The position numbers were made by a program, and so were the translations under genes. From contig JAKVBR010000013.1 in NCBI GenBank assembly GCA_022447165.1, positions 1-17,237 on the forward strand: 17,237 nt of DNA. The letters are read 5' to 3'. This stretch comes from Phycisphaerales bacterium. GTDB lineage: Bacteria; Planctomycetota; Phycisphaerae; Phycisphaerales; SM1A02. Shown here in pieces: positions 7,416-15,615 of this stretch. The notes beneath the pieces were generated by a model that saw only the letters and a list, made by a program, of their open reading frames with translations, did not search any database and was not told the origin of the DNA. The stretch's first letter is position 1; each line of letters starts with the position of its first letter.

Positions 7416-10400
7416 CTACTTTTTACCACAACACTTTTTGAACTTTTTGCCACTTCCACAAGGACAAGGCTCATTGCGACCAACTGTCATTGCTTGCTTT
7501 GAGCCCTGATTACTCACACTTGATGCCGCACGAATAGATTGCTCTGCTGGTTTTGCAGCAGGTCGTTGTTGAGCAACTTGGCGCCTTTCTGGAGTAGGAC
7601 TTGGCCGTCCTTCGCCTTGTTTCTGTTGTGATTCTTGCTGTTGTTCTTGAGGCGGCTTCTGCATTCGAACTTGCATCTTTGCCTTAAAGACTAAATCAGT
7701 GACGCGCTCTTGCATGTGCTCAAACATTTCATCAAACAACCGCGCACCTTCACGCTTATATTCAATCCTTGGATCGAGTTGACTAAACGACCTGAAGCCA
7801 ATTGATTCCTTCGCTTGGTCCATTTGGTACAGATGGTCTTTCCAAACTGAATCAAAAATCTGCAAAAGCACTGTACGCTCGAGTTGTGCAAGTTCTGCAC
7901 GTTGAACCTGCTTGATCTTCTCAGTTGCAACACCTACTGCATCTTCTTCAAGCCGTTCTTTTTCTTCGGTGGTTAAGGCGAATTGCCAGTTCTCACGAAG
8001 CCACGCATCTAAATCACCATTTGAATCAGCAAGCATTCGTTCCGCACGACGTTCAATTCGCTCATCGTCCCAGCGATTTGCTTCTTCAAGCAGGAACTTT
8101 TTCAATTCATTTGGTTCATTTGAAGGCAATGCATTTGGCGTCCAATCAAGTTCATATTTCACTTGAACCCATTTACAAAATGCTTCGATTGCCTGAGCGG
8201 GATCTTGTTGCAATCGCATACCTGTCATTTCGATGATGAAGTCGATTGGATATTCTCGTTCGCGCTTCTTGTAAACATCCATTGCTTTGTCCATGACAAG
8301 ATCAATGGCTTCAACGATTTCTAACTCATCAAACTCTGAAGCGTCACATTCAAACTCAAACTTAGAAGTTACCCAAGTTGCAAGTTCGCCTTGAGCATGC
8401 TTTGGAACGAGGTAAGGGTCAAGCGGTGCCAAATCAGTCGAACGGATTTTGTTTTCAGCATCAACGCCGATGCGTTCAACGATTTCTTCTCGACTAAGGG
8501 TTGTTACCTCTGCGAGCGACAAGTCGCTGTCCCATGCTGCTAGTGCCCAGTTTACTACACCCTTATAGTCCCACGTCGACTCGTCGCGTTCCGAGATGTT
8601 TCCATCTCCTAAATCAATTGTGTCAGGCAAATACTCACCAATAGTCACACGAATGATTTCTTGCGACTCTTCGAGTGCATCTCTGACAAGCAGTTTATGT
8701 AAATCTTCACGGTCCTTACCTAGAATTCTGTCAGGGTCTACTGGAACGTTTAAGTGCTCTTGTACCCATTCCGAAATGCATGCTGCTGAATATGTTGGGT
8801 TTAAGAATCTTGAAACTGCGTCACTGACTGCGTGCTCGATGTACTCAAAAATCAGTGAACGAATATCTCGACCTTCAAGAACACGCTGTCGCAAATCGTA
8901 GAAGACATGCCTTTGATGGTCCATGACTTCATCGTATTCAAGAATGTTCTTACGGATAAGGAAGTTTCGTTCCTCTACTTTTCGCTGCGCTTTAGTGATT
9001 GCTTTTGTGAGCATATTGTGCTCAATAGCGACACCTTCCTTCATGCCCATTTTGGATAACAGTTGTAGCGTCCTCGGTCCCGCAAACATCTTCATCAAGT
9101 CATCTTCGAGACTTAAGAAGAAGCGTGACGAACCGTTGTCACCTTGACGACCTGAACGTCCCCTCAACTGGTTATCAATTCGTCTTGACTCATGCCTTTC
9201 AGTTGCAATGACGTGCAACCCACCGAGCGTTTCAACATTGTCGTAAAACTTCAGCCGGTGCAGCAAACACGCACCACTTTTATCAATGTCTGCAAGCATC
9301 TTGTCTGTCTTCATAGAGTGGGCTTTTGCATCGTCTACCCACCAGCAACTTGTCGCCCACCAATGTTCCACAAGCGCTCTGAAAATGTCATCGTCGCTCA
9401 TGTCTACAACATCTGATTTTGAAATGCCGAGTTCTTTTGGCACGATGTGCCTGTAGATTGCTTTTACGACATCTTCTTCTGACATCTCTGCATTAACTTC
9501 TTTAGGACAGATTCCCGTTTTCTTCCAGTGTTCAATGAGAATCTCAGGAGACAACTGCGCGAGTTTAATATCTGTACCACGACCAGCCATGTTCGTAGCA
9601 ACTGTTACTGAACCAATTTGACCAGCAAACTTAACGATTTCCGACTCTCGTTCATGTTGTTCTGCATTCAATACTTCGTGTGGCACTTGGTAAAGAGATG
9701 TCAGCATCTGACTTAACTCTTTAGACTTTTCAACACTTGTTGTACCAACGAGAACGGGCTGACCCACACGGTACAACGCATAAATTTCATCAATGGATGC
9801 CTTGACTTTATCTTTTGCAGATGTAAAGACGAGGTCGTTGTGGTCATCACGAACAACTGGAACATTCGTTGGAATCACAAGCACATCTAAGTCATAGATT
9901 TCATAAAACTCAGTTGCCTCTGTATCTGCAGTACCAGTCATACCTGACAATCGCTCATACAACTTAAAGTAGTTTTGGATTGTGATTGTTGCCATGGTTT
10001 GCGTCTCTTGCTTAATTTCGACGCCTTCTTTTGCCTCAATCGCTTGATGCAGACCATCTGACCACTGACGACCAATCATTTTACGCCCAGTGTTTTGGTC
10101 GATGATGATGACACTCATGACGCCTTTGTCATCTGGAGCAACGATGTAATCTCTATCTTTCAAGTAGACGGTGTACGCGCGAATCGCTTGTTCTAACAAG
10201 TGAGGCACGTCCATATTTTCGCCGACATAAAAGGAACCGATACCTGCTTCTTGTTGCGCTTCGGCGATGCCTTCGTGAGTGAGAGTTGCACGCTTTTTAT
10301 CGAGTTCAATCTCGTAATATTGAGTGTACTGATCTCGATGTTCCTCTAAGGATGGCAGTTTCTCTTTTGCTTCCTTCAGGGATGCTTGCATCGCAGGGAT

Positions 10401-11498
10401 TGTTGATTTATCAACTGCGTTTCTGATGTCCCCTTCTAGACCACTAATTTTCACCAAACAAGATTGCACTGATTGGTCTGCTTCTTCCCAGGGCTTCTGC
10501 TTCTGTAGCAAATGACGTGCTAGCCGACCTGCGAGTTCGTATCTCGGTTGCCCCTCGTGAGCAGCACCAGAAATGATAAGCGGAGTCCTCGCTTCGTCAA
10601 TGAGAGTCGAGTCGACTTCGTCAACAATTGCGATCTGCCGTCTTTTCTGCACTTGTTCCTGCGGGCTTTGTTTCATGTTGTCACGCAAATAATCAAAGCC
10701 AAACTCTGATGTCGTTCCGTACACGACATCACATTGGTAAGCGAGTTGTTTGAGTTGTGGATGTTGCATGTGCTGAGGATGAATAGCACCGACAGTCAAA
10801 CCAAGCATTCTAAAGAATGGGAATGTCCAGTCGCGGTCACGTTGAACAAGATATGAGTTGACTGTGACAACATGCACTTGTTTATCTTCAATCGCTGAGA
10901 GATAACACGCAAGCGGAGCAACAATTGTCTTACCTTCACCTGTTTTCATCTCAGCGATACGCCCTTCGTATAGAACAACCGCACCAATGAGTTGCACATC
11001 AAACGGCCTTGCGCGGAATGGTGGTTTTGATTGTGGATATAACTCACGAACTGCGTCATAGAGTCGAGTTGGAACATCAACAAATTGCCAAGCAGGCACT
11101 GGCTCAACGCAACCAAGCAATTCCCTGTCAGGATTCCGCGGCTCAGTTGAGTCGATGATTGCCTTTGTATCGTCGTACAACTTTCGATCGGCCTCATTTA
11201 ACTGAGATGCATCAAACTCATGAACTGGATTAAAGATGTTTCGAATGCCAACAGCTCTATCCATTGCCTCTCTTGCGACAGCGAACACCTCTGGAATCAT
11301 GTCACTTGCTGATTCGCCATCTTTGATTCGAGTTCTAAATTCTTCTGTTTTTGCTTTGAGTTCACCATCGCTCATGACACGTATTTCGGGCTCGAGATTC
11401 GATACCTGATCTACGAGTTTCATGTATCGCTTTACTAACCTGTCATTACGACTACCGAAAAGTTTTCTGCCGATGGAACCTACAACTGGAACGCCCAT
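7416..11498 (-). CDS. secA: Preprotein translocase ATPase SecA, enlarged form
   Basis: SecA is the ATPase motor that drives unfolded preproteins through SecYEG. Walker A is MKTGEGKT (184-191), Walker B is IVDEVDSTLIDEARTPL (291-307), MTGTADTEATEFYEIY lies at 520-535, and the NBD2 motifs are ATNMAGRGTD (634-643) and QLRGRSGRQGD (777-787). RKNILEYDEVMDHQR (849-863) and VWKDHLYQMD (1218-1227) mark the helical scaffold. A Gln/Pro-rich linker leads to a zinc site RNEPCPCGSGKKFKKCC (C1345, C1347, C1356, C1357) that in other bacteria binds SecB or ribosomes. The length is 1360 aa against about 900 in E. coli. The excess is about 75 aa in NBD1 (90-164), 105 aa in NBD2 (646-754) and roughly 200 aa between residues 880 and 1207. 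Enlarged SecA is known in planctomycetes. The ATG follows GATGAGGTG with five bases between. All motor motifs are intact. Confidence 0.97.
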   Translation of the reverse strand: MGVPVVGSIGRKLFGSRNDRLVKRYMKLVDQVSNLEPEIRVMSDGELKAKTEEFRTRIKDGESASDMIPEVFAVAREAMDRAVGIRNIFNPVHEFDASQLNEADRKLYDDTKAIIDSTEPRNPDRELLGCVEPVPAWQFVDVPTRLYDAVRELYPQSKPPFRARPFDVQLIGAVVLYEGRIAEMKTGEGKTIVAPLACYLSAIEDKQVHVVTVNSYLVQRDRDWTFPFFRMLGLTVGAIHPQHMQHPQLKQLAYQCDVVYGTTSEFGFDYLRDNMKQSPQEQVQKRRQIAIVDEVDSTLIDEARTPLIISGAAHEGQPRYELAGRLARHLLQKQKPWEEADQSVQSCLVKISGLEGDIRNAVDKSTIPAMQASLKEAKEKLPSLEEHRDQYTQYYEIELDKKRATLTHEGIAEAQQEAGIGSFYVGENMDVPHLLEQAIRAYTVYLKDRDYIVAPDDKGVMSVIIIDQNTGRKMIGRQWSDGLHQAIEAKEGVEIKQETQTMATITIQNYFKLYERLSGMTGTADTEATEFYEIYDLDVLVIPTNVPVVRDDHNDLVFTSAKDKVKASIDEIYALYRVGQPVLVGTTSVEKSKELSQMLTSLYQVPHEVLNAEQHERESEIVKFAGQIGSVTVATNMAGRGTDIKLAQLSPEILIEHWKKTGICPKEVNAEMSEEDVVKAIYRHIVPKELGISKSDVVDMSDDDIFRALVEHWWATSCWWVDDAKAHSMKTDKMLADIDKSGACLLHRLKFYDNVETLGGLHVIATERHESRRIDNQLRGRSGRQGDNGSSRFFLSLEDDLMKMFAGPRTLQLLSKMGMKEGVAIEHNMLTKAITKAQRKVEERNFLIRKNILEYDEVMDHQRHVFYDLRQRVLEGRDIRSLIFEYIEHAVSDAVSRFLNPTYSAACISEWVQEHLNVPVDPDRILGKDREDLHKLLVRDALEESQEIIRVTIGEYLPDTIDLGDGNISERDESTWDYKGVVNWALAAWDSDLSLAEVTTLSREEIVERIGVDAENKIRSTDLAPLDPYLVPKHAQGELATWVTSKFEFECDASEFDELEIVEAIDLVMDKAMDVYKKREREYPIDFIIEMTGMRLQQDPAQAIEAFCKWVQVKYELDWTPNALPSNEPNELKKFLLEEANRWDDERIERRAERMLADSNGDLDAWLRENWQFALTTEEKERLEEDAVGVATEKIKQVQRAELAQLERTVLLQIFDSVWKDHLYQMDQAKESIGFRSFSQLDPRIEYKREGARLFDEMFEHMQERVTDLVFKAKMQVRMQKPPQEQQQESQQKQGEGRPSPTPERRQVAQQRPAAKPAEQSIRAASSVSNQGSKQAMTVGRNEPCPCGSGKKFKKCCGKK

Positions 11499-11526
11499 TG
11501 CGTCACCTCATCTATCTATTCTGAAC

Positions 11527-11555
11527 TATGTAAAAATGGAAAATTAAAAAAACAA
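11527..11555 (-). promoter_or_regulatory. Candidate promoter of secA
   Basis: On the minus strand TTGTTT (11555-11550) and TACATA (11532-11527) are separated by 17 bp in a T-rich stretch. Transcription would start near 11520, giving a leader of about 22 nt that contains the GAGGTG ribosome binding site. The site lies just past the stop of the small upstream gene, so secA could be transcribed on its own. Confidence 0.45.
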
Positions 11556-11559
11556 CGAA

Positions 11560-11829
11560 TCACACGACTGCAGCAGGCGGCGGCAAGTTGTGCAATTCGT
11601 TGATTTCAATCTGAGTTGCGATTTCAGAATCTACCCACAATAAATCTTGTTGAGTATCATCGAATCTGCTTGTCATTGAAGATTGTTCTTCAACGTTACT
11701 TTGAGCGTGGCGAAGGGCTGTTACGACGAGGACCGATTGCGTTCCACTCGATTGCATGAACGCTGCTCCTCCAAAACAAAACAGGAGAATCAGGAATGCA
11801 GTAGCTGAACTACACTTGTCAATTCGCAT
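11560..11829 (-). CDS. Small predicted secreted protein of unknown function
   Basis: An 89 aa protein read from the ATG at 11829. The N-terminus looks like a Sec signal: basic residues (R2, K5), a hydrophobic core ATAFLILLFCFGGAAF (9-24), and a possible cleavage site soon after. The mature part is polar, rich in Ser, Gln, Asp and Glu, has no cysteine, and ends in a Pro-Pro-Pro-Ala-Ala-Val-Val tail. I recognise no family. A TATACT -10 element sits six bases before the ATG, which puts the predicted transcription start on the A of the ATG, so the mRNA may be leaderless. It lies 61 bp upstream of secA on the same strand and is divergent from the copper-type ATPase, sharing its control region. A longer form starting upstream at 11847 would place Met-Gly-Tyr-Thr-Ile-Pro before the signal and is less likely. 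Confidence 0.55.
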   Translation of the reverse strand: MRIDKCSSATAFLILLFCFGGAAFMQSSGTQSVLVVTALRHAQSNVEEQSSMTSRFDDTQQDLLWVDSEIATQIEINELHNLPPPAAVV

Positions 11830-11843
11830 TGGGATAGTATACC
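11816..11843 (+). promoter_or_regulatory. Candidate promoter of the P1B ATPase gene
   Basis: TTGTCA (11816-11821) and TATACC (11838-11843) are separated by 16 bp. Transcription would start near 11850, giving a leader of about 35 nt that carries AAGGAAG before the TTG start. This promoter position argues against the ATG at 11756, which lies upstream of it. Confidence 0.45.
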
Positions 11844-11855
11844 CCAATAAATGCG
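11825..11855. promoter_or_regulatory. Inverted repeat at the divergent promoters: candidate operator
   Basis: ATTGGG (11828-11833) and CCCAAT (11843-11848) form a perfect 6-bp inverted repeat with nine bases between. CGCAT (11825-11829) and ATGCG (11851-11855) extend it imperfectly, with extra bases on the right arm. The centre holds GTATAC (11837-11842), which supplies TATACC to the ATPase promoter and TATACT to the small-protein promoter. An operator covering both -10 elements could control both genes. The GGG/CCC arms recall copper-sensing CsoR sites only loosely, and no regulator gene is visible in the window. Confidence 0.4.
11836..11841 (-). promoter_or_regulatory. -10 element for a possibly leaderless transcript of the small secreted gene
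   Basis: On the minus strand TATACT is a 5/6 match to the -10 consensus, and its last base is six bases before the ATG at 11829. The usual seven-base distance to the start site lands on the A of that ATG. The -35 region (CTGGCT at 17 bp) is poor, which suggests either weak basal activity or a need for an activator. Confidence 0.4.
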
Positions 11856-11872
11856 CTAAGCCAGAAAACTGT

Positions 11873-11879
11873 AAGGAAG
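11873..11879 (+). promoter_or_regulatory. Ribosome binding site deciding the TTG start of the ATPase
   Basis: AAGGAAG lies directly before the TTG at 11885, with seven bases between the AAGGA core and the codon. The first conserved residues of the metal-binding domain follow within five codons. No ATG suits the domain boundary. Confidence 0.6.
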
Positions 11880-11884
11880 CTCAC

Positions 11885-14038
11885 TTGTCCACAGAAAAAG
11901 TAGAACTCAATGTCTCTGAAATGAATTGCGCAGCGTGTAGCAGTGCTGTAGAGCACGCACTGTTGAGGGGTACTGGCGTCAAGGAGGCAAGCGTTGCGTT
12001 TGCAACTGGCAGAGCAATTGTGAAGGGAAATGCCCTGAACGCTGATGAACTTGCTGAAATTGCCACCAACGCTGGCTACCCAGCGACAACTGTTGACGAA
12101 GGCATCGACCCCGCTGCGATGGCAAGCGAGTTAGAGCAACAACAGTTGAAAAATGCTCGGGATTGGAAACGCAGAGCAATCATAGGACTCACGATTTGGG
12201 TGCCAGCTGAAACACTTCACTGGACTGCGCACCCACTTGGACTTCAGGGACCTTGGCTGAGTTGGGTCATGCTCATTGCATCAACTGTTGCCATGTTGTG
12301 TGTAGGAACAGGATTCATAACATCAGCCATCAGTGCCGCAAAACGAAAACAGACCAACATGGACACGCTGATTTCGATTGGCGCGTCAGCTGCTTACGGG
12401 TTCTCACTCTTTATCTTTGTCGCCCAACAACTTGGATATGAAGCAAACCATGAAGTGTACTTCACAGAAGCTGCTGCCCTTCTAGCCATTATCAGCTTGG
12501 GTCACTGGCTTGAAGCATCTTCAACTGCAAAAGCGGGCTCTTCAATTCGCGAGTTACTCAACATGCAACCAGATGTAGTAGAGTTGCAACTTGACGATGG
12601 CACAACGAAACAGATTCCATCAGGAGAAGTCGAAGAAGGTGCAAGGATCATTGTAAAGCCAGGCAGCAGGATTCCAGTTGATGGCATTGTCATTGAGGGC
12701 GCAAGCGAAGTTGATGAAGCAATCGTCACAGGAGAAGCCCTACCTATTCCTAAAGAAGTTGGTTCACCTGTCATTGCGGGTTCAATGAACACAACTGGCA
12801 AACTTGTTTTGCAAACAACTGTTGACGGTAAGCACACAACTATTTCTAGAATCGCGTCACTTGTCACAGAGGCACAATCAAGCAAAGCAGGCATGCAACG
12901 ACTCGCAGACAAAGTTTCTGGAGTGTTTGTGCCCATTGTTTTATTGATTGCCCTCGCAACTGTCATGACTTGGTCATTCCTAGGAGAAATTGAGATTGGC
13001 ATCGTTTCGGCTGTCACAGTGCTCGTTATTTCATGCCCGTGCGCACTCGGGCTAGCAACTCCAATGGCGGTAATGGTTGCAACAGGCGAGTCAAGTCTCC
13101 GCGGCATCTTGGTCAAGAATGCTGCTGCTCTTGAACTTGCAGGTATTGCAAAATCATGCGTGTTTGACAAGACTGGCACGCTCACTGAAGGAAAACCATT
13201 TGTGACTGCAATTCGGCCCAGCGAGGGGTTTACAGAAACTGATGTGCTCGCAACCGCAGCATCCATTGAATCGAGTAGTGAACACCCCATTGCTCATGCC
13301 ATCTTGAAAGAAGTATCAGACAGAAACATCTCCTTTACAGAAGCAACTGAGTTTAATGCCACTCCAGGCATCGGTGTTGAGGGCGTTGTTGACCAGCAAA
13401 AGATTTCTGTATTGCGAGACAAGGATGCTACTTGTAGAGTTGAACTCAATGGCAATCTTGTTGGCACAATCACTGTGAATGACAAAGTGAGAGACGAAGC
13501 GAAGAGCACGATTACAGAACTTCAAAATGCAAACATTGAAGTGCACATGCTTTCAGGTGACCGAATCCAAAATGCAAAAGCAGTTGCTTCTGAACTTGGA
13601 ATTCATGAACGCAATGTTCATGCGGAGGCCTCCCCTGAAGACAAATCAAGAATCATCGCTTCAATACCAAAACCAAACATCATGGTTGGTGATGGCATTA
13701 ATGATGCAGCCGCACTAGCATCCGCTGATGTGGGTATTGCAATCGCTTCTGGGACGAATGTCGCGATTGACAGTGCATCTATTGTTATACCTTCCAATAA
13801 AATTCAATCGACTATCGTCACAATTGATATTGCACGCAAAACCCTCAAAGCAATCAAACAGAACCTATTTTTCGCCTTTATGTACAACACTGCAGCAATT
13901 CCACTTGCAGCACTTGGATTATTGGGGCCACACGGACCGCTTATTGCAGCGATTGCGATGGGTTGTAGCGACATTACAGTGATTGGAAACGCTGTTCGAC
14001 TCAAACATAAACTGAGAAAACTCCGTAGAACTCAATAA
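11885..14038 (+). CDS. copA: Copper-type heavy-metal P1B ATPase
   Basis: A membrane pump that uses ATP to expel monovalent copper or a similar ion. Residues count from the TTG start (717 aa). The N-terminal metal-binding domain has MNCAAC (13-18). The actuator domain has TGEALP (282-287). The membrane metal site SCPCALG has C384 and C386. DKTGTLTEGK (428-437) holds the phosphorylated aspartate, SEHP (465-468) marks the nucleotide pocket, and GDGIND (602-607) is the hinge. In the next-to-last helix MYN (666-668) supplies the Tyr-Asn pair of Cu(I) pumps. The last helix reads MGCSD (692-696) where Cu(I) pumps usually have MxxSS, so the specificity is not certain. A long hydrophobic pair near 98-145 precedes the core helices. 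The start is TTG with a good binding site. The upstream open frame from ATG 11756 shows no domain and overlaps the opposite gene. DUF1800 follows 74 bp downstream. Confidence 0.93.
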   Translation: MSTEKVELNVSEMNCAACSSAVEHALLRGTGVKEASVAFATGRAIVKGNALNADELAEIATNAGYPATTVDEGIDPAAMASELEQQQLKNARDWKRRAIIGLTIWVPAETLHWTAHPLGLQGPWLSWVMLIASTVAMLCVGTGFITSAISAAKRKQTNMDTLISIGASAAYGFSLFIFVAQQLGYEANHEVYFTEAAALLAIISLGHWLEASSTAKAGSSIRELLNMQPDVVELQLDDGTTKQIPSGEVEEGARIIVKPGSRIPVDGIVIEGASEVDEAIVTGEALPIPKEVGSPVIAGSMNTTGKLVLQTTVDGKHTTISRIASLVTEAQSSKAGMQRLADKVSGVFVPIVLLIALATVMTWSFLGEIEIGIVSAVTVLVISCPCALGLATPMAVMVATGESSLRGILVKNAAALELAGIAKSCVFDKTGTLTEGKPFVTAIRPSEGFTETDVLATAASIESSSEHPIAHAILKEVSDRNISFTEATEFNATPGIGVEGVVDQQKISVLRDKDATCRVELNGNLVGTITVNDKVRDEAKSTITELQNANIEVHMLSGDRIQNAKAVASELGIHERNVHAEASPEDKSRIIASIPKPNIMVGDGINDAAALASADVGIAIASGTNVAIDSASIVIPSNKIQSTIVTIDIARKTLKAIKQNLFFAFMYNTAAIPLAALGLLGPHGPLIAAIAMGCSDITVIGNAVRLKHKLRKLRRTQ

Positions 14039-14112
14039 CAATGGCAATAGTCAAACTTGAACTTCCGTTGTACGATGGTTCATAGCGAATTGACAATATT
14101 GGAGTTCAGTTA
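14039..14112 (+). other. Gap between ATPase and DUF1800 genes
   Basis: These 74 bases contain a GGAG ribosome binding site (14102-14105) before the DUF1800 ATG. TTGAAC (14057) and TTGTAC (14068) could serve as -35 boxes, but neither has a convincing -10 at proper spacing, and there is no terminator hairpin. Read-through from the ATPase gene is therefore possible. Confidence 0.4.
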
Positions 14113-15606
14113 ATGAAAACGCCCTTAGACCAACTCAAACCAAATGAGTTTGATGAACAAAAAGCGAAACATTTGTTACTTCGCTCTGGGTTTGGGGGAA
14201 CTGACAGACAGATCAAGGCGATTACAAATCTGGGGCTAGAAGGTGCTGTTGATTACATCATCGATTACGACAAGTTAACAGACAAAGAACCAATTCGCGG
14301 TGATGAGTTTGACCCTGACATCATGAGACCAGCAACTCGTTCTGAACGACAGAGCATGCGACAAGCGAGGCAAAGCGGTGATGAAACTCTACTTGAAGAA
14401 CTTCGACAAGAACGACAGCGAAGACAACGTGCTGATCGAAAGCAAATCGAAGAGATGGAGCGGTGGTGGTTCAAACGGATCGTGGAAACACCAAAACCAT
14501 TCCAAGAAAAAATGACACTCTTCTGGCATGGCCACTTTGCAACTGGGTATCGAGCAATTGAAAACAGTTATCACATGTTTCTTCAAAATAACATGTTCAG
14601 AGAGCACGCTCTTGGCAACTTCAAAGAAGATTTAGTCCGCGGCATCATCCATGACCCTGCGATGATTAAGTATCTCAACAATGATCAAAATCGAAAGAGC
14701 TCACCAAACGAAAATCTTGCAAGAGAACTCATGGAGCTCTTCACTCTTGGGGAAGGTGAAGGATATACAGAAGACGATATCAAGGAAGGCGCGAGAGCAC
14801 TTACTGGTTACAACATAGAAGATGATGAGTTTGCATTTAGAGCAAATTTACATGACACCGGCACCAAAACCATCTTTGGGCGAAGAGGCACATATGATGG
14901 CGATGATTTTGTTGATTTGATTTTCACTCGAAAACCAGTTTCTACATATGTCATCGAAAAACTGTATCGCTTCTTTGTCAACGATTTGCCTCACGGACCT
15001 ACAAAATCTTCCAAAGCGTTTGTAAATCAACTTGGCAATTTGTTTAAAAGAAGAGATTGGGAACTTAAACCAATCATGCGAGCATTGTTCATGTCGGAAC
15101 ATTTTTATGCCCCTGAAAACATGAACTCAATCATAAAGAGCCCACTTCAACTGATTGTCCAAGCAGTTCGCACGCTCAACACTCCAAACCGATCAAAGAT
15201 CATCCAAACACTGGTCGTTGCTTCAGACCTTATGGGACAACGGTTGTTTGCTCCCCCATCTGTAAAAGGATGGGATAGCGGGCGCTCCTGGATTAATACT
15301 TCAACGATGTTCGCAAGACAAAACACCATCCTGTATCTACTCACAGGATTAAGACCTGATGGCTATGGATGGGAAGCAGACCAATCTCCATTTAATGCCA
15401 TGTCTCTTGTTGAGGACCCAGAAGGAGAACCAAGAGATATTGCGAAACAACTCATGTCATCGGTCTTAGCAGTTGATCAACCAAACAAAGACCGCCTGAG
15501 TTCATTAACAGATTTCTTAACTACCCAGAACAATCAAATTAACAACCAAACAATTACTGGCGTACTCACGCTCATTACGGCAATGCCGGAATATCAATTA
15601 TGTTGA
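14113..15606 (+). CDS. DUF1800 family protein
   Basis: The 497 aa protein matches DUF1800 (PF08811): HLLLRSGFGG with GLEGAVDYIIDYD near the N-terminus, MTLFWHGHFATG (134-145), DPAMIKYLNN (181-190), SPNENLARELMELFTLGEG (197-215), the ARALTGYNI block, and KSPLQLIVQAVRTL with PPSVKGWDSGRSWI later on. Between about 75 and 117 it is rich in Arg, Glu and Gln and is probably a charged coiled coil. No signal peptide is visible. The biochemical role of DUF1800 is not established. In planctomycetes and many other bacteria it sits beside DUF1501, as here with nine bases between the genes, which suggests the two proteins act together at or outside the membrane. The ATG has GGAG eight bases upstream. Confidence 0.93.
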   Translation: MKTPLDQLKPNEFDEQKAKHLLLRSGFGGTDRQIKAITNLGLEGAVDYIIDYDKLTDKEPIRGDEFDPDIMRPATRSERQSMRQARQSGDETLLEELRQERQRRQRADRKQIEEMERWWFKRIVETPKPFQEKMTLFWHGHFATGYRAIENSYHMFLQNNMFREHALGNFKEDLVRGIIHDPAMIKYLNNDQNRKSSPNENLARELMELFTLGEGEGYTEDDIKEGARALTGYNIEDDEFAFRANLHDTGTKTIFGRRGTYDGDDFVDLIFTRKPVSTYVIEKLYRFFVNDLPHGPTKSSKAFVNQLGNLFKRRDWELKPIMRALFMSEHFYAPENMNSIIKSPLQLIVQAVRTLNTPNRSKIIQTLVVASDLMGQRLFAPPSVKGWDSGRSWINTSTMFARQNTILYLLTGLRPDGYGWEADQSPFNAMSLVEDPEGEPRDIAKQLMSSVLAVDQPNKDRLSSLTDFLTTQNNQINNQTITGVLTLITAMPEYQLC

Positions 15607-15615
15607 GGTACTTCT

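Noticed and set aside
11756..11884. 5' extension of the ATPase gene from ATG 11756
   Set aside because: It has no domain similarity, lies upstream of the likely promoter and runs antisense to the small secreted gene. TTG 11885 has a good ribosome binding site.
12502..13290. Long minus-strand frame (262 codons) opposite the ATPase
   Set aside because: It is Ser/Thr/Pro-rich shadow translation of a well-conserved gene, with no domain or binding site.
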